Source: JBFONV01 sp040779335 (GTDB lineage Bacteria > Pseudomonadota > Gammaproteobacteria > Enterobacterales > Alteromonadaceae). From it: 64,000 nt of DNA. Positions 43,858 to 53,495 of the stretch are shown piece by piece. A program made the translations under genes and the position numbers. The first letter of the stretch is position 1, and each line of letters begins with the position of its first letter. The stretch lies in contig JBFONV010000001.1 in assembly GCA_040779335.1 (NCBI GenBank), positions 1,178,001 to 1,242,000 of the forward strand. The letters are read 5' to 3'. Under the pieces are notes generated by a model that saw only the letters and a program-made list of their open reading frames with translations, did no database searches and had not been told where the DNA came from.

Positions 43858-46668
43858 ATGCCCGAAGGTATAATGAAGGCTTGGCTTGAGTCTTCCCATT
43901 TAAGCGGTGGTAATATCGCTTATATTGAAGAATTGTACGAATCTTTCCTCGATAATTCGCAATCTGTGTCTGCAGAGTGGCGCGAAGTATTTCAACAGCT
44001 ACCTAAAATTGAAGGATCTGATGTCGAATATAGACATTCAGAAATCCGCAATGAATTTAAAGAAATGGCAAAGTTGCCACAACGCCAAGTCGTTGTTTCT
44101 GGTGGTGATGCAAAACAAGTTAAAGTACTTCAGCTGATCAATGCATTTCGTTTTCGAGGTCATCAAAACGCCAATTTAGATCCATTAGGTATTTGGCAAC
44201 GCGAAAAAGTACGCGATTTACAATTATCGCTGCACGATTTATCTGAAAATGATTTTGATAAAGAATACAACGTTGGCTCTTTTGCGATAGGTCAAGAGTC
44301 AATGAAACTTGGTGACTTATACAAAGCCCTACAAACTACTTATTGTGGTTCTATTGGTGCTGAGTATATGCATATCACCTCAACCGAAGAAAAGCGTTGG
44401 TTACAACATCGTTTAGAATCGGTGCAATCTCAAGCGGCACTATCATCAGAGGAAAAGGAAGAAATCCTTAAAGGACTGATCGCGGCAGATGGCTTAGAAA
44501 AATATTTAGGTGCTAAATTTCCAGGCGCAAAACGTTTCTCACTTGAAGGTGGTGATGCGTTAATTCCGATGCTGAAAGAGCTGATCACCCGAGCTGGTGC
44601 TTATGGCAGCAAAGAAGTTGTTATTGGTATGGCACATCGTGGCCGTTTAAATGTATTAGTTAACGTTATGGGCAAAAATCCGTCGAAATTATTCGACGAA
44701 TTTGGCGGCAAACATGATGATACTTTAAGCTCCGGTGACGTGAAATATCACCAAGGTTACTCATCTGATTTTGTGACACCAGGTGGCAACGTTCATCTTG
44801 CGTTAGCGTTTAACCCATCACACCTTGAAATAGTCAACCCTGTTGTTATCGGTTCAGTGCGAGCGCGTTTAGACCGCCGCAACTGTAATCAAGGCGATTT
44901 AGTGCTTCCTATTACCATTCATGGTGATTCTGCAATTGCAGGTCAGGGGGTTGTTCAAGAAACCTTTAATATGTCACAAGCGCGTGCATTTAAAGTTGGT
45001 GGTACCATTCGCATCGTGATCAATAACCAAGTTGGTTTTACCACGTCTAAGCAAGAAGATACTCGCAGCGGTGAATACTGTACTGATATCGCTAAAATGG
45101 TACAGGCGCCTATTTTGCACGTGAATGGCGACGATCCTGAAGCGGTTATTTTGGCAACGCAAATAGCATTAGATTACCGTAATGAATTTAAACGCGATGT
45201 TGTTATCGATCTTGTGTGTTATCGCCGTCATGGTCATAACGAAGCAGACGAGCCAAGTGCAACGCAGCCATTAATGTATAAACAAGTTAAAAAGCATCCG
45301 ACTCCGCGTCAATTATATGCAGATAAATTAATTGCTGGCGGCAGCTTAACAACAGAAAAAGCCAAAGAGTTTACCGAATACTATCGTAAACTACTTGATG
45401 AAGGTCAATGTACCGTTGAACAATGGCGCCCAATGACTGAGCATTCAGTTGATTGGACACCATATTTGGGACACGACTGGGATGACGATTACCAAAAAGA
45501 AATCTCTCTGGATAAGTTAAAAGAGCTTGCTGAGAAAATTTCTACCTTCCCTGAAAGTCACAAAATACATAATCGCGTCGGTAAGATTTACGAAGATCGT
45601 GCGAAAATGTCACGTGGCGAAAAATTGCTTGATTGGGGCATGGCAGAGAACTTGGCGTATGCATCTATCGTTGATATGGGACAACGCGTCCGTATCACGG
45701 GTCAAGATGCTGGACGAGGTACTTTCTTCCATCGTCACGCGGTTTTACATAACCAAAATGACGCCAGCACTTATTTGCCATTGCAAAACATTCACAGTGC
45801 TCAAGGCCCATTTGATGTGCATGACTCAGTATTGTCTGAAGTGTCAGTGCTAGCGTTTGAATATGGTTACACCACAGCAGAGCCTGCGGGCTTAACCATT
45901 TGGGAAGCGCAATTTGGTGATTTTGCTAACTGTGCGCAGGTGGTTTTTGATCAATTCATTAGCTCGGGCGAACAAAAGTGGGGTCGTTTATGTGGCTTAA
46001 CTATGTTGTTACCTCATGGTTATGAAGGGCAAGGTCCTGAGCATTCATCTGCACGTTTAGAACGATTCTTACAATTGTGTGCTGATCACAATATGCAAGT
46101 GTGTGTGCCATCAACCCCAGCGCAAGTGTTCAATATGCTGCGTCGTCAAGTGGTGCGTCCTATGCGTCGTCCACTCGTGGTGATGTCTCCTAAATCATTA
46201 TTACGTCATCCATTGGCAGTATCTTCACTTGAAGAGTTATCAACGGGTGTGTTCCATAACGTTATTGGTGAAGTTGACGATATCGATCCAAAAGACGTTG
46301 AACGCGTTGTTTTTTGTAGTGGTAAAGTTTACTACGAACTATTAGAGCTACGACGTAAAAACGAACAGAAAAATGTTGTAATTATTCGTATAGAACAGTT
46401 ATATCCTTTCCCTGAACAAGAATTGCAGGATGAGTTGGCGAAATACCAGCACGTTAAACAATTTGTTTGGTGTCAGGAAGAGCCTCAGAATCAAGGTGCT
46501 TGGTATTGTTCGCAACATCATTTTAGAGCAGCTATCCCTGCGGGTACGTATTTGACATATGCAGGCCGTGCAGCTTCTGCAGCACCGGCGGTAGGTTATA
46601 TGTCACTCCATGTTAAAGAGCAACAAGCGTTAGTTAATGATGCGCTTAATGTCGAAAAAACCAGTTAA
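43858..46668 (+). CDS. sucA: 2-Oxoglutarate dehydrogenase E1 component
   Basis: A 936-residue thiamine-diphosphate enzyme that decarboxylates 2-oxoglutarate. N-terminus MKAWLESSHLSGGN and FRFRGHQNANLDPLG; ThDP/active-site segments GMAHRGRLNVL, HGDSAIAGQGVVQE and INNQVGFTTS; C-terminal YPFPEQEL and VWCQEEPQNQGAW. E. coli-type length. AAAGGA and AGGA precede ATG 43858. It is followed by sucB after ~30 bases. Confidence 0.97.
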   Translation: MPEGIMKAWLESSHLSGGNIAYIEELYESFLDNSQSVSAEWREVFQQLPKIEGSDVEYRHSEIRNEFKEMAKLPQRQVVVSGGDAKQVKVLQLINAFRFRGHQNANLDPLGIWQREKVRDLQLSLHDLSENDFDKEYNVGSFAIGQESMKLGDLYKALQTTYCGSIGAEYMHITSTEEKRWLQHRLESVQSQAALSSEEKEEILKGLIAADGLEKYLGAKFPGAKRFSLEGGDALIPMLKELITRAGAYGSKEVVIGMAHRGRLNVLVNVMGKNPSKLFDEFGGKHDDTLSSGDVKYHQGYSSDFVTPGGNVHLALAFNPSHLEIVNPVVIGSVRARLDRRNCNQGDLVLPITIHGDSAIAGQGVVQETFNMSQARAFKVGGTIRIVINNQVGFTTSKQEDTRSGEYCTDIAKMVQAPILHVNGDDPEAVILATQIALDYRNEFKRDVVIDLVCYRRHGHNEADEPSATQPLMYKQVKKHPTPRQLYADKLIAGGSLTTEKAKEFTEYYRKLLDEGQCTVEQWRPMTEHSVDWTPYLGHDWDDDYQKEISLDKLKELAEKISTFPESHKIHNRVGKIYEDRAKMSRGEKLLDWGMAENLAYASIVDMGQRVRITGQDAGRGTFFHRHAVLHNQNDASTYLPLQNIHSAQGPFDVHDSVLSEVSVLAFEYGYTTAEPAGLTIWEAQFGDFANCAQVVFDQFISSGEQKWGRLCGLTMLLPHGYEGQGPEHSSARLERFLQLCADHNMQVCVPSTPAQVFNMLRRQVVRPMRRPLVVMSPKSLLRHPLAVSSLEELSTGVFHNVIGEVDDIDPKDVERVVFCSGKVYYELLELRRKNEQKNVVIIRIEQLYPFPEQELQDELAKYQHVKQFVWCQEEPQNQGAWYCSQHHFRAAIPAGTYLTYAGRAASAAPAVGYMSLHVKEQQALVNDALNVEKTS

Positions 46669-46698
46669 TGGTTAAGTGTGTAATTAAGGAATAAATTG

Positions 46699-48183
46699 AT
46701 GACAACCGAAATAAAGGTTCCCGTTTTACCTGAATCAGTTGCTGATGCGACTGTTGCTACTTGGCATGTACAAGTAGGTGATCGTGTTTCTCGTGACCAA
46801 GTATTAGTGGACATTGAAACCGACAAAGTAGTGTTAGAAGTTCCTGCAACCTCAGATGGTGTTATTACCGAAATAACCCAAGCTGAAGGAGCAACCGTTT
46901 TAGGTGAGCAAGTTATTGCCATTCTATCTGAAGGGGCTTCTGAAGGTGCTAGTGCCGACACAGCAAAAGATCCAGCGCCAGCAGCTGCAAGTTCAAGCGC
47001 TGCGGCAAAAGTCATTGACATCGTTGTGCCAGTATTGCCTGAATCAGTTGCTGACGCTACGGTTGCTTCTTGGCATGTCGCCGAGGGTGATTCAGTCGAA
47101 CGCGATCAAAACCTCGTTGATATCGAAACCGACAAAGTGGTTTTAGAAGTCGTTGCTCAAGAAAGTGGTGTAATTGGTAAAATTATTCACGCTGAAGGCG
47201 ACACTGTACTTGGCAATCAAAAAATTGGTGAACTTAGTGCCGGAGCTTCAGCAAGTGCTGCACCAGCAGCATCAGCCGAAGACGCGATTAGCTCAGATGA
47301 AATTGCCAGCCCATCGGTACGCCGTTTAATGACAGAGAAAGGTTTGTCAGCAAGTGATGTCACCGGTTCTGGTAAAGGCGGTCGTATTACCAAAGAAGAT
47401 GTTGAAGCCGCGGCTAACAAGCCAGCGTCAGCACCTGCTGCACCAAAAGCTGCGCCTGTGCCAGCGGTACAAGACTTAGGTGATCGCACGCAAAAACGTG
47501 TGCCAATGACTCGTTTACGTAAAACTATTGCCACTCGTTTATTAGAAGCGAAAAATTCAACGGCGATGTTAACGACATTCAATGAAGTTAACATGAAACC
47601 AATTATGGATTTACGCAAGCAATACAAAGACTTGTTTGAAAAAACTCATGATACACGTCTTGGTTTTATGTCGTTTTACGTGAAAGCGGTTGTTGAAGCA
47701 CTTAAACGTTATCCAGCGGTTAATGCCTCTATAGATGGCGATGACATTGTTTATCATAACTTTTTTGATGTATCGATTGCCGTTTCAACACCACGTGGTT
47801 TGGTAACACCAGTACTTCGTGATGCTGACCAATTAAGCATGGCAGGCATTGAAAATGGCATTCGTGACTTAGCAATTAAAGGTCGTGACGGCAAATTAAC
47901 CATGGACGAAATGCAAGGTGGTAACTTTACTATCACTAACGGCGGTGTCTTTGGTTCATTAATTTCAACGCCAATACTTAACTTACCTCAAGCGGGTATT
48001 TTAGGTATGCACAAAATTCAAGACCGTCCAATGGCCGTAGACGGTAAAGTAGAAATTTTACCTATGATGTACTTAGCACTTTCTTATGATCATCGTTTAA
48101 TCGATGGTAAAGAATCGGTAGGTTTCTTGGTAACTATTAAAGAACTATTAGAAGATCCAACACGTCTTCTTTTAGATATTTAA
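46699..48183 (+). CDS. sucB: Dihydrolipoyl succinyltransferase (E2) with two lipoyl domains
   Basis: A 494-residue E2 core of the 2-oxoglutarate dehydrogenase complex. Two near-identical lipoyl domains are present, with lipoylated Lys43 and Lys146 in DIETDKVVLEV. They are joined by Ala/Pro/Ser linkers, then an E3-binding domain (SPSVRRLMTEKGLSASDVTG) and the catalytic domain with SYDHRLIDGKE. E. coli SucB has one lipoyl domain (~405 aa), so the extra ~90 residues are a domain duplication. ATG 46699 with AAGGA is preferred over TTG 46696. Confidence 0.96.
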   Translation: MTTEIKVPVLPESVADATVATWHVQVGDRVSRDQVLVDIETDKVVLEVPATSDGVITEITQAEGATVLGEQVIAILSEGASEGASADTAKDPAPAAASSSAAAKVIDIVVPVLPESVADATVASWHVAEGDSVERDQNLVDIETDKVVLEVVAQESGVIGKIIHAEGDTVLGNQKIGELSAGASASAAPAASAEDAISSDEIASPSVRRLMTEKGLSASDVTGSGKGGRITKEDVEAAANKPASAPAAPKAAPVPAVQDLGDRTQKRVPMTRLRKTIATRLLEAKNSTAMLTTFNEVNMKPIMDLRKQYKDLFEKTHDTRLGFMSFYVKAVVEALKRYPAVNASIDGDDIVYHNFFDVSIAVSTPRGLVTPVLRDADQLSMAGIENGIRDLAIKGRDGKLTMDEMQGGNFTITNGGVFGSLISTPILNLPQAGILGMHKIQDRPMAVDGKVEILPMMYLALSYDHRLIDGKESVGFLVTIKELLEDPTRLLLDI

Positions 48184-48219
48184 TTCAAGTCAACTTTTTA
48201 CAAGTTAGACTATAGTATT

Positions 48220-48250
48220 AGCTCTAGAGGCTTTGTTCTCTAGAGCTTTT
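48220..48250 (+). terminator. Terminator after sucB
   Basis: AGCTCTAGAG (48220-48229) pairs perfectly with CTCTAGAGCT (48238-48247), followed by TTTG. It separates sdhCDAB-sucAB from sucCD, at least partly. Confidence 0.75.
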
Positions 48251-48260
48251 GTACTATAAT
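48233..48260 (+). promoter_or_regulatory. Predicted promoter of sucCD
   Basis: TTGTTC (48233-48238) and a perfect TATAAT (48255-48260), 16 bases apart. The -35 lies in the loop of the sucB terminator, so the two signals overlap. ~87 bases upstream of sucC. Confidence 0.5.
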
Positions 48261-48346
48261 CGGTCGACTTTTCACTGGCAGCGGTTATCCTTTGTTAATA
48301 AAGCGTTAACGGTTGTCATCATTTACAGATAAATGGATAAAACACC

Positions 48347-49513
48347 ATGAATTTGCATGAATATCAGGCGAAACAATTATTCGCTGAATATGGTTTACCA
48401 GTTTCTGAAGGTTTCGCGTGCGATACACCTCAAGAAGCTGCCGAAGCTGCTGATAAGATCGGCGGTGATATGTGGGTTGTTAAAACTCAAGTTCACGCGG
48501 GTGGTCGCGGTAAAGCTGGCGGTGTTAAGCTAGTTAAGACTAAACAAGAGATCAAAGAGTTTGCACAACATTGGTTAGGCAAAAACTTAGTTACTTATCA
48601 AACAGATGAGAACGGCCAACCGGTTTCTAAAATCTTAGTTGAAAGCTGTACTGATATCGCTAACGAACTTTATCTTGGCGCTGTTGTAGACCGTGGTTCA
48701 CGTAAAGTGGTATTCATGGCATCTACTGAAGGTGGTGTTGAAATTGAGAAAGTTGCTGAAGAAACGCCTGAATTAATTCACAAAGCTGAAATCGATCCAT
48801 TAGTGGGTCCTCAAGCATATCAAGCGCGTGAATTAGGTTTCAAATTGGGCTTAAACCCAACGCAAATGAAGCAATTTGTTAAGATCTTCATGGGTCTTGC
48901 AAAAATGTTTAACGATTTTGACTTCGCATTATTAGAAATCAACCCATTAGTTATCACTGAAGAAGGTAACTTACACTGTCTAGACGGTAAAATTGGTGTT
49001 GATGGTAACGCTTTATATCGACAACCAAAAATCCGTGAAATGCACGATCCATCTCAAGAAGATGAGCGTGAAGCACATGCTGCACAGTGGGAATTAAACT
49101 ACGTAGCATTAGACGGTAACGTAGGTTGTATGGTTAACGGTGCTGGCCTAGCAATGGGTACTATGGATATCGTTAATTTACACGGTGGCAAGCCAGCTAA
49201 CTTCCTTGATGTTGGCGGCGGTGCAACCAAAGAACGTGTTGCTGAAGCATTTAAAATCATCCTTTCTGACGACAACGTTAAAGCGGTATTAGTAAACATT
49301 TTTGGTGGTATCGTACGTTGTGACATGATCGCTGAAGGTATTATCGCTGCTGTTAAAGAAGTAGGCGTTAAAGTGCCAGTTGTCGTGCGTTTAGAAGGTA
49401 CAAACGCGGAAGCAGGTCGTGCAGTATTAGCAAGCTCAGATGTAAACATCATCGCTGCTGAATCATTAACTGACGCAGCACAAAAAGTTGTTGCCGCTGC
49501 GGAGGGCAAATAA
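48347..49513 (+). CDS. sucC: Succinyl-CoA synthetase beta subunit
   Basis: A 388-residue ATP-grasp subunit of the ligase that makes ATP/GTP from succinyl-CoA. It has the N-terminal MNLHEYQAKQLFAEYGLPV, the nucleotide-binding HAGGRGKAGGVKLVKT and FGGIVRCDMIAEGI. It shares one base with the sucD start (translational coupling). Confidence 0.97.
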   Translation: MNLHEYQAKQLFAEYGLPVSEGFACDTPQEAAEAADKIGGDMWVVKTQVHAGGRGKAGGVKLVKTKQEIKEFAQHWLGKNLVTYQTDENGQPVSKILVESCTDIANELYLGAVVDRGSRKVVFMASTEGGVEIEKVAEETPELIHKAEIDPLVGPQAYQARELGFKLGLNPTQMKQFVKIFMGLAKMFNDFDFALLEINPLVITEEGNLHCLDGKIGVDGNALYRQPKIREMHDPSQEDEREAHAAQWELNYVALDGNVGCMVNGAGLAMGTMDIVNLHGGKPANFLDVGGGATKERVAEAFKIILSDDNVKAVLVNIFGGIVRCDMIAEGIIAAVKEVGVKVPVVVRLEGTNAEAGRAVLASSDVNIIAAESLTDAAQKVVAAAEGK

Positions 49514-50385
49514 TGTCTGTATTAATTAACAAAGATACTAAAGTAATCTGTCAAGGTTTCACAGGTGGTCAAGGTACATTCCACTCTGAGCAAGCTATTG
49601 CATACGGTACACAAATGGTTGGTGGTGTATCACCAGGCAAAGGTGGTCAAACTCACCTTGGTTTACCCGTATTTAACACAGTACGTGATGCAGTAGAAGC
49701 AACTGGTGCAACAGCAACAGTTATCTACGTACCTGCGCCGTTCTGTAAAGATGCAATTTTAGAAGCTATTGATGCTGGCATCGAATTAATCGTAACTATC
49801 ACTGAAGGTATTCCTACTTTAGATATGGTTGACGTTAAAGTGAAACTTGAGCAAACAGGCGTTCGTATGATCGGTCCTAACTGCCCAGGTGTTATCACTC
49901 CAGGCGAAACTAAAATTGGTATTATGCCAGGTCACATTCACTTACCTGGTAAAGTAGGTATTGTTTCACGTTCAGGTACATTAACGTACGAAGCGGTTAA
50001 ACAAACTACTGATGCAGGTTTCGGCCAATCTACTTGTGTAGGTATTGGTGGTGACCCAATTCCAGGTACTAACTTCATCGACGTATTGGAAATGTTCCAA
50101 AACGATCCACAAACTGAAGCGATTGTTATGATCGGTGAGATTGGTGGTACAGCTGAAGAAGAAGCGGCGGAATACATCAAAGCACACGTTACTAAGCCTG
50201 TTGTATCTTACATTGCTGGTGTTACTGCACCTGCTGGTAAGCGTATGGGACATGCTGGTGCGATCATCGCTGGTGGTAAAGGTACAGCTGATGAGAAATT
50301 TGCTGCGCTTGAAGCGGCTGGTGTTAAGACTGTTCGTTCTTTAGCGGATATTGGTGTTGCACTTAAAGAGAAGACGGGTTGGTAA
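49513..50385 (+). CDS. sucD: Succinyl-CoA synthetase alpha subunit
   Basis: A 290-residue CoA-binding subunit. It has the N-terminal GFTGGQGTFHSEQAI, GPNCPGVITPGE and the phosphohistidine in RMGHAGAIIAGGKGTA. Normal length. Its stop is followed 28 bases later by a bidirectional terminator shared with the convergent FRG gene. Confidence 0.97.
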   Translation: MSVLINKDTKVICQGFTGGQGTFHSEQAIAYGTQMVGGVSPGKGGQTHLGLPVFNTVRDAVEATGATATVIYVPAPFCKDAILEAIDAGIELIVTITEGIPTLDMVDVKVKLEQTGVRMIGPNCPGVITPGETKIGIMPGHIHLPGKVGIVSRSGTLTYEAVKQTTDAGFGQSTCVGIGGDPIPGTNFIDVLEMFQNDPQTEAIVMIGEIGGTAEEEAAEYIKAHVTKPVVSYIAGVTAPAGKRMGHAGAIIAGGKGTADEKFAALEAAGVKTVRSLADIGVALKEKTGW

Positions 50386-50413
50386 GTAACTAGTGTTTCT
50401 TTGAAATGATTTG

Positions 50414-50440
50414 AAAAACCCGCCATCAGGCGGGTTTTTT
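50414..50440 (+). terminator. Bidirectional terminator, sucD / FRG gene
   Basis: AAAAACCCGCC (50414-50424), loop ATCA, GGCGGGTTTTT (50429-50439), then T. The A run on the left gives a T run on the minus strand, so both convergent genes can use it. Its right edge touches the FRG stop codon. Confidence 0.92.
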
Positions 50441-51221
50441 ATGAAATCTGTTTTATTCGTTTTATGTTGCGTACAAGCGAATCTAAATCTTGATAAATAA
50501 ACTCTTCGTCTATACCCAAAGCGGCTAATGAATTTAGCATTTTTTTTCTTAATTTTTCAGTTCTTACATCTAGTTTAATAAGATGGAAATATTTATCATT
50601 CTTGAGGTACTCATTTACAGGCTCATCTTTTGAGCCATGAATTGTAAAACATCCTTTTTGTGAGGATACTCTTTTTATATTTTGTGTTGAATTTATAGCA
50701 ATAGGTTTTTCTGGAAGTTTAGGAACATTTAAAGGTCGTAAATTGGGAGGCAAAAAAGATCTAAAATCAAGTTGGCTTTCATCATGCTCTATATGGTTAG
50801 CTTCTAAAATTGCAGGGCAATATAGTTTTTCAACACCAATAGTGGATTTATTTAATTCATATGGATCCATAACCCATACAGCTCTGTAGCCTCTATAGTT
50901 TGGTTCAGACGTTAGTGCAAAAAATAAAGCTACTAAGGCTGATTCAGACCAGTCTAATAACCTAGTTGGTAGGCCATGGTGTTGCATCAAAGCAAAAAGT
51001 TCCCATGAATTAAGGCTTTGTTCATTAATATATGACTTGTACGAAACTAAAAAGTTATGCTCTAAGCTACCTTCTTCACTTCTCAAGTCTTTCCAGACTA
51101 ATCCAGGTACTGGTAAGTATTTATTTTTTGCTACTCCCCTAAACCAAAAATATTCGATATTTTGAATAGATTCTATATGAGCTACGAATTCAGAAAGAGT
51201 TTTAACGATTACTTCTTGCAT
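50439..51221 (-). CDS. FRG domain-containing protein
   Basis: A 260-residue protein with the FRG signature at the N-terminus (YFWFRGVAKNKYLPVPGL). The second conserved block is ALMQHHGLPTRLLDWSESALVALFFAL (positions ~88-114 approx.). FRG domains occur mostly as lone genes in accessory regions; the biochemical role is not established. No partner gene is adjacent. There is no clear ribosome site before ATG 51221. It lies beside a cluster of palindromic repeats, which suggests a gene acquired after sucD. Confidence 0.85.
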   Translation of the reverse strand: MQEVIVKTLSEFVAHIESIQNIEYFWFRGVAKNKYLPVPGLVWKDLRSEEGSLEHNFLVSYKSYINEQSLNSWELFALMQHHGLPTRLLDWSESALVALFFALTSEPNYRGYRAVWVMDPYELNKSTIGVEKLYCPAILEANHIEHDESQLDFRSFLPPNLRPLNVPKLPEKPIAINSTQNIKRVSSQKGCFTIHGSKDEPVNEYLKNDKYFHLIKLDVRTEKLRKKMLNSLAALGIDEEFIYQDLDSLVRNIKRIKQIS

Positions 51222-52163
51222 ATTTTATGGTATCTAAGTCATTTATTTTGATAATAATTTTTATCTTTGAACTATTCAAGATTATGTTTATTGGAGAAAA
51301 AGTGATTATAGCTATATACGGACTTAATACCTTTGAATTTAGTAGTGTTGTCTTGGGTATATTGTCGCGGTGGCGACGACACCCAAAGGGAGACTGCCTC
51401 CGGCCTCCCTTTGGAAACCCTCGGAGCTGCTGAAAAATGTATTCTTCATAAATTAAACCTGCGACAAGCTAACGCTCAGATAGCACATCCCTGTGCTACT
51501 TCACTTCGCTATCATCCATGATAGCGATAGCAGCGCAGGTTTGATTTATTCAGCATTTTTCTAAGCAGATATATGCTTCGTTCGCATCCGGTGTTTAGTT
51601 TCTATGTTTCAGGTTTGTATTAATAAAAGAATAACTATGGAAACGAGCAGGGCGGTTTACACCAATTCCCATCTCAGCGTTGGAGTTTGAATTTTTAATA
51701 GCTGTTTATCGATGACAGCCATGGATGGCTGGAGCTGACGTCGCGCAGGGACGAGCATTCGTCAGGTATCGGTAACGGCGAAAATTCAAATCTTCAGTAG
51801 TAGCTGAGTCGGGCGTCGAAGGGGTTCCAAGGGGAGGCTCGGCGGTACGCCGCCCCTTGGGTGTAGTCAGCACCCTGACAATATAATGAAGATAAAACAC
51901 TTATTTAGAAAGAATTTTACTTCACATATTCTTTAATCTTGAAAAATTCTTTCGAGTTATATTCTCAACCATAGTTTGATTGTCGCGGTGGCGACAGTAC
52001 TCTGACAAAAGAGCTAATAAAATTAACAAATCTAGAAAGAATTTAGTCCGCTAACGAAGAGTAAGAGAAAATAGCGGGCATCTCCTTATTTTTCGAATCA
52101 GCTTTTTTAACTCCGGTGATTTTAGTAAAATAATGACCACCAAAAAATACCTGTAGGTTAGCG
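51222..52163. repeat. Palindromic, MITE-like repeat cluster
   Basis: The ~940 bases hold no convincing gene but much symmetry. An imperfect inverted pair of ~66 bp (51358-51423 and 51817-51884) bounds a ~530-bp segment. Inside are hairpins TAGCACA/TGTGCTA (51481-51498), CGCTATCA/TGATAGCG (51507-51526) and CAGCCAT/ATGGCTG (51716-51731). There is also a long outer fold joining AAACCTGCG near 51456 with CGCAGGTTT near 51533. The 17-mer ATTGTCGCGGTGGCGAC occurs twice in direct orientation (51361-51377, 51979-51995). No transposase is present, so a non-autonomous element is likely. Confidence 0.65.
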
Positions 52164-52394
52164 ATGAAACGCGTTGTTTTATATATTTCAGACAAATGCC
52201 CATATTGTCGTGAAGCGCAAAAGTATCTAGATGACAATGGCATTAAATACCGTTTAACCAATGCTAAAATGCAGCGCGGCAGGAAAGAGCTTGATGCTAT
52301 CGGCGCTCGCTCTGTACCTGTGCTTAAAATTGGCAATGAAGTAATGATTGGTTGGAACCTAAAAAACTTTAAAAAGCTCTATGGTGAAAAATAG
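52164..52394 (+). CDS. Glutaredoxin family protein
   Basis: A 76-residue thioredoxin-fold protein with the redox CPYC motif near the N-terminus (YISDKCPYCREAQKYL) and the cis-Pro region ARSVPVLKIGNE. The size is that of GrxA/NrdH-like glutaredoxins, which reduce disulfides using glutathione or a reductase. No nrd genes are near. The start ATG 52164 has only a weak site (GTAGG). Confidence 0.85.
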   Translation: MKRVVLYISDKCPYCREAQKYLDDNGIKYRLTNAKMQRGRKELDAIGARSVPVLKIGNEVMIGWNLKNFKKLYGEK

Positions 52395-52533
52395 TTTCTT
52401 CGCGATAGAAATGAGCCTTGAATTCAATACAAATTCCCATGTCAGCGGTTTGATAATGAAAGAACAATGCTCTAGATTGGGCACTTTTTATAACCTGTAA
52501 GTTGAAAGTGTGCTTACGAGATATTCATAAGAT

Positions 52534-52561
52534 AGAGCAAAGAGATAACTCTCTTTGCTCT
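52534..52561. terminator. Hairpin between convergent genes
   Basis: AGAGCAAAGAG (52534-52544), loop ATAACT, CTCTTTGCTCT (52551-52561), a perfect 11-bp stem. It lacks a long T run on either strand but is placed between the glutaredoxin and metzincin stops. Confidence 0.5.
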
Positions 52562-52601
52562 ATTGTTTAGGTCATTTTAGCTTAATTTAGTTGAAGCTAG
52601 T

Positions 52602-53495
52602 TTAGTTATTTGGCCATTGTGCCCACATACCACAGTGTCCACCTTTGTCTGTACCTGTAAGGCTTCTAAACTCACCCCCATAAATAGCATTCATCACCGC
52701 TCTTGGGTTAGCTCTTAACGCATTTTTATGAATGATTACGGTACCAAAATGAGCTTGACTTAACGCATGACCATTTTCATGCAGAGCAACCGTTTCAATG
52801 TCTATCGCAGTACCATCAACACTCCATGCGTAGCTAGGGTCGTAATAGATTTCTCTAAAAGCAGTATCTAAATAACCATCGCTATCTACATCGGTAAAAC
52901 CACTTGGGTCCGTGAATACAAAAGTGTATGTAGCTGCTAATATTCCTCCTGAAAAATTTATATCGCCCCAGCCGGCTTGCATAACGTCAGCGTCAACATT
53001 CAAACTACCGCCCAAACCATTAAGCGCGGCTACAACGCCTAAGTCGCCGCTATTACCTACCTCGACTATAGGCATGTTACTGCAGTTAACATTGTCCCAA
53101 GTGGCCATAGACATTCTAATGGCTTCTTCTGCTTCAGCTGCTGTCGCAAGCCCTCCTGTTGGGGTACCATCAACGGTATCTATTGTATGGGTGATACTAT
53201 CTCCAGGGCCGTCACCTGCTGTACTCCAGAGTCGTCGAGGGTCATTAGGTACAAATTGAGCGCCGAGTCTTTTATTTCCAACATTTTTAGCAAGCACCGT
53301 TATGCCTGCGTATTCCGAGTCGGAATTGACTATGGCTTCAACTTTCATGATCTGAAAGTTAGCACCTTGAGTTATCAGTTGATTATTTGTTACAGCAATC
53401 ATATTGGCTAACTCAGTAGCAGCATCATTGTTAGCTACGGCGTAATTTGTCGCTAAAACGCAAAATACTGCCAAGGTTGTTTTGGTTAAATTCAT
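52602..53495 (-). CDS. Secreted metzincin-type metalloprotease (matrixin-like)
   Basis: A 297-residue protein with a signal peptide (~1-21, cut near YAVANN) and the metzincin zinc motif HENGHALSQAH (239-249, HExxHxxxxxH). A probable Met-turn follows (ANPRAVMNAIYGGE). An acidic Asp-rich stretch, TDVDSDGYLD, may bind calcium. AGGAG precedes ATG 53495. It stands alone. The substrate is unknown. Confidence 0.75.
   Translation of the reverse strand: MNLTKTTLAVFCVLATNYAVANNDAATELANMIAVTNNQLITQGANFQIMKVEAIVNSDSEYAGITVLAKNVGNKRLGAQFVPNDPRRLWSTAGDGPGDSITHTIDTVDGTPTGGLATAAEAEEAIRMSMATWDNVNCSNMPIVEVGNSGDLGVVAALNGLGGSLNVDADVMQAGWGDINFSGGILAATYTFVFTDPSGFTDVDSDGYLDTAFREIYYDPSYAWSVDGTAIDIETVALHENGHALSQAHFGTVIIHKNALRANPRAVMNAIYGGEFRSLTGTDKGGHCGMWAQWPNN

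Noticed and set aside
51706..51900. 64-codon minus-strand frame in the repeat cluster
   Set aside because: It is made of the inverted-repeat arm and hairpins and has no coding signals.
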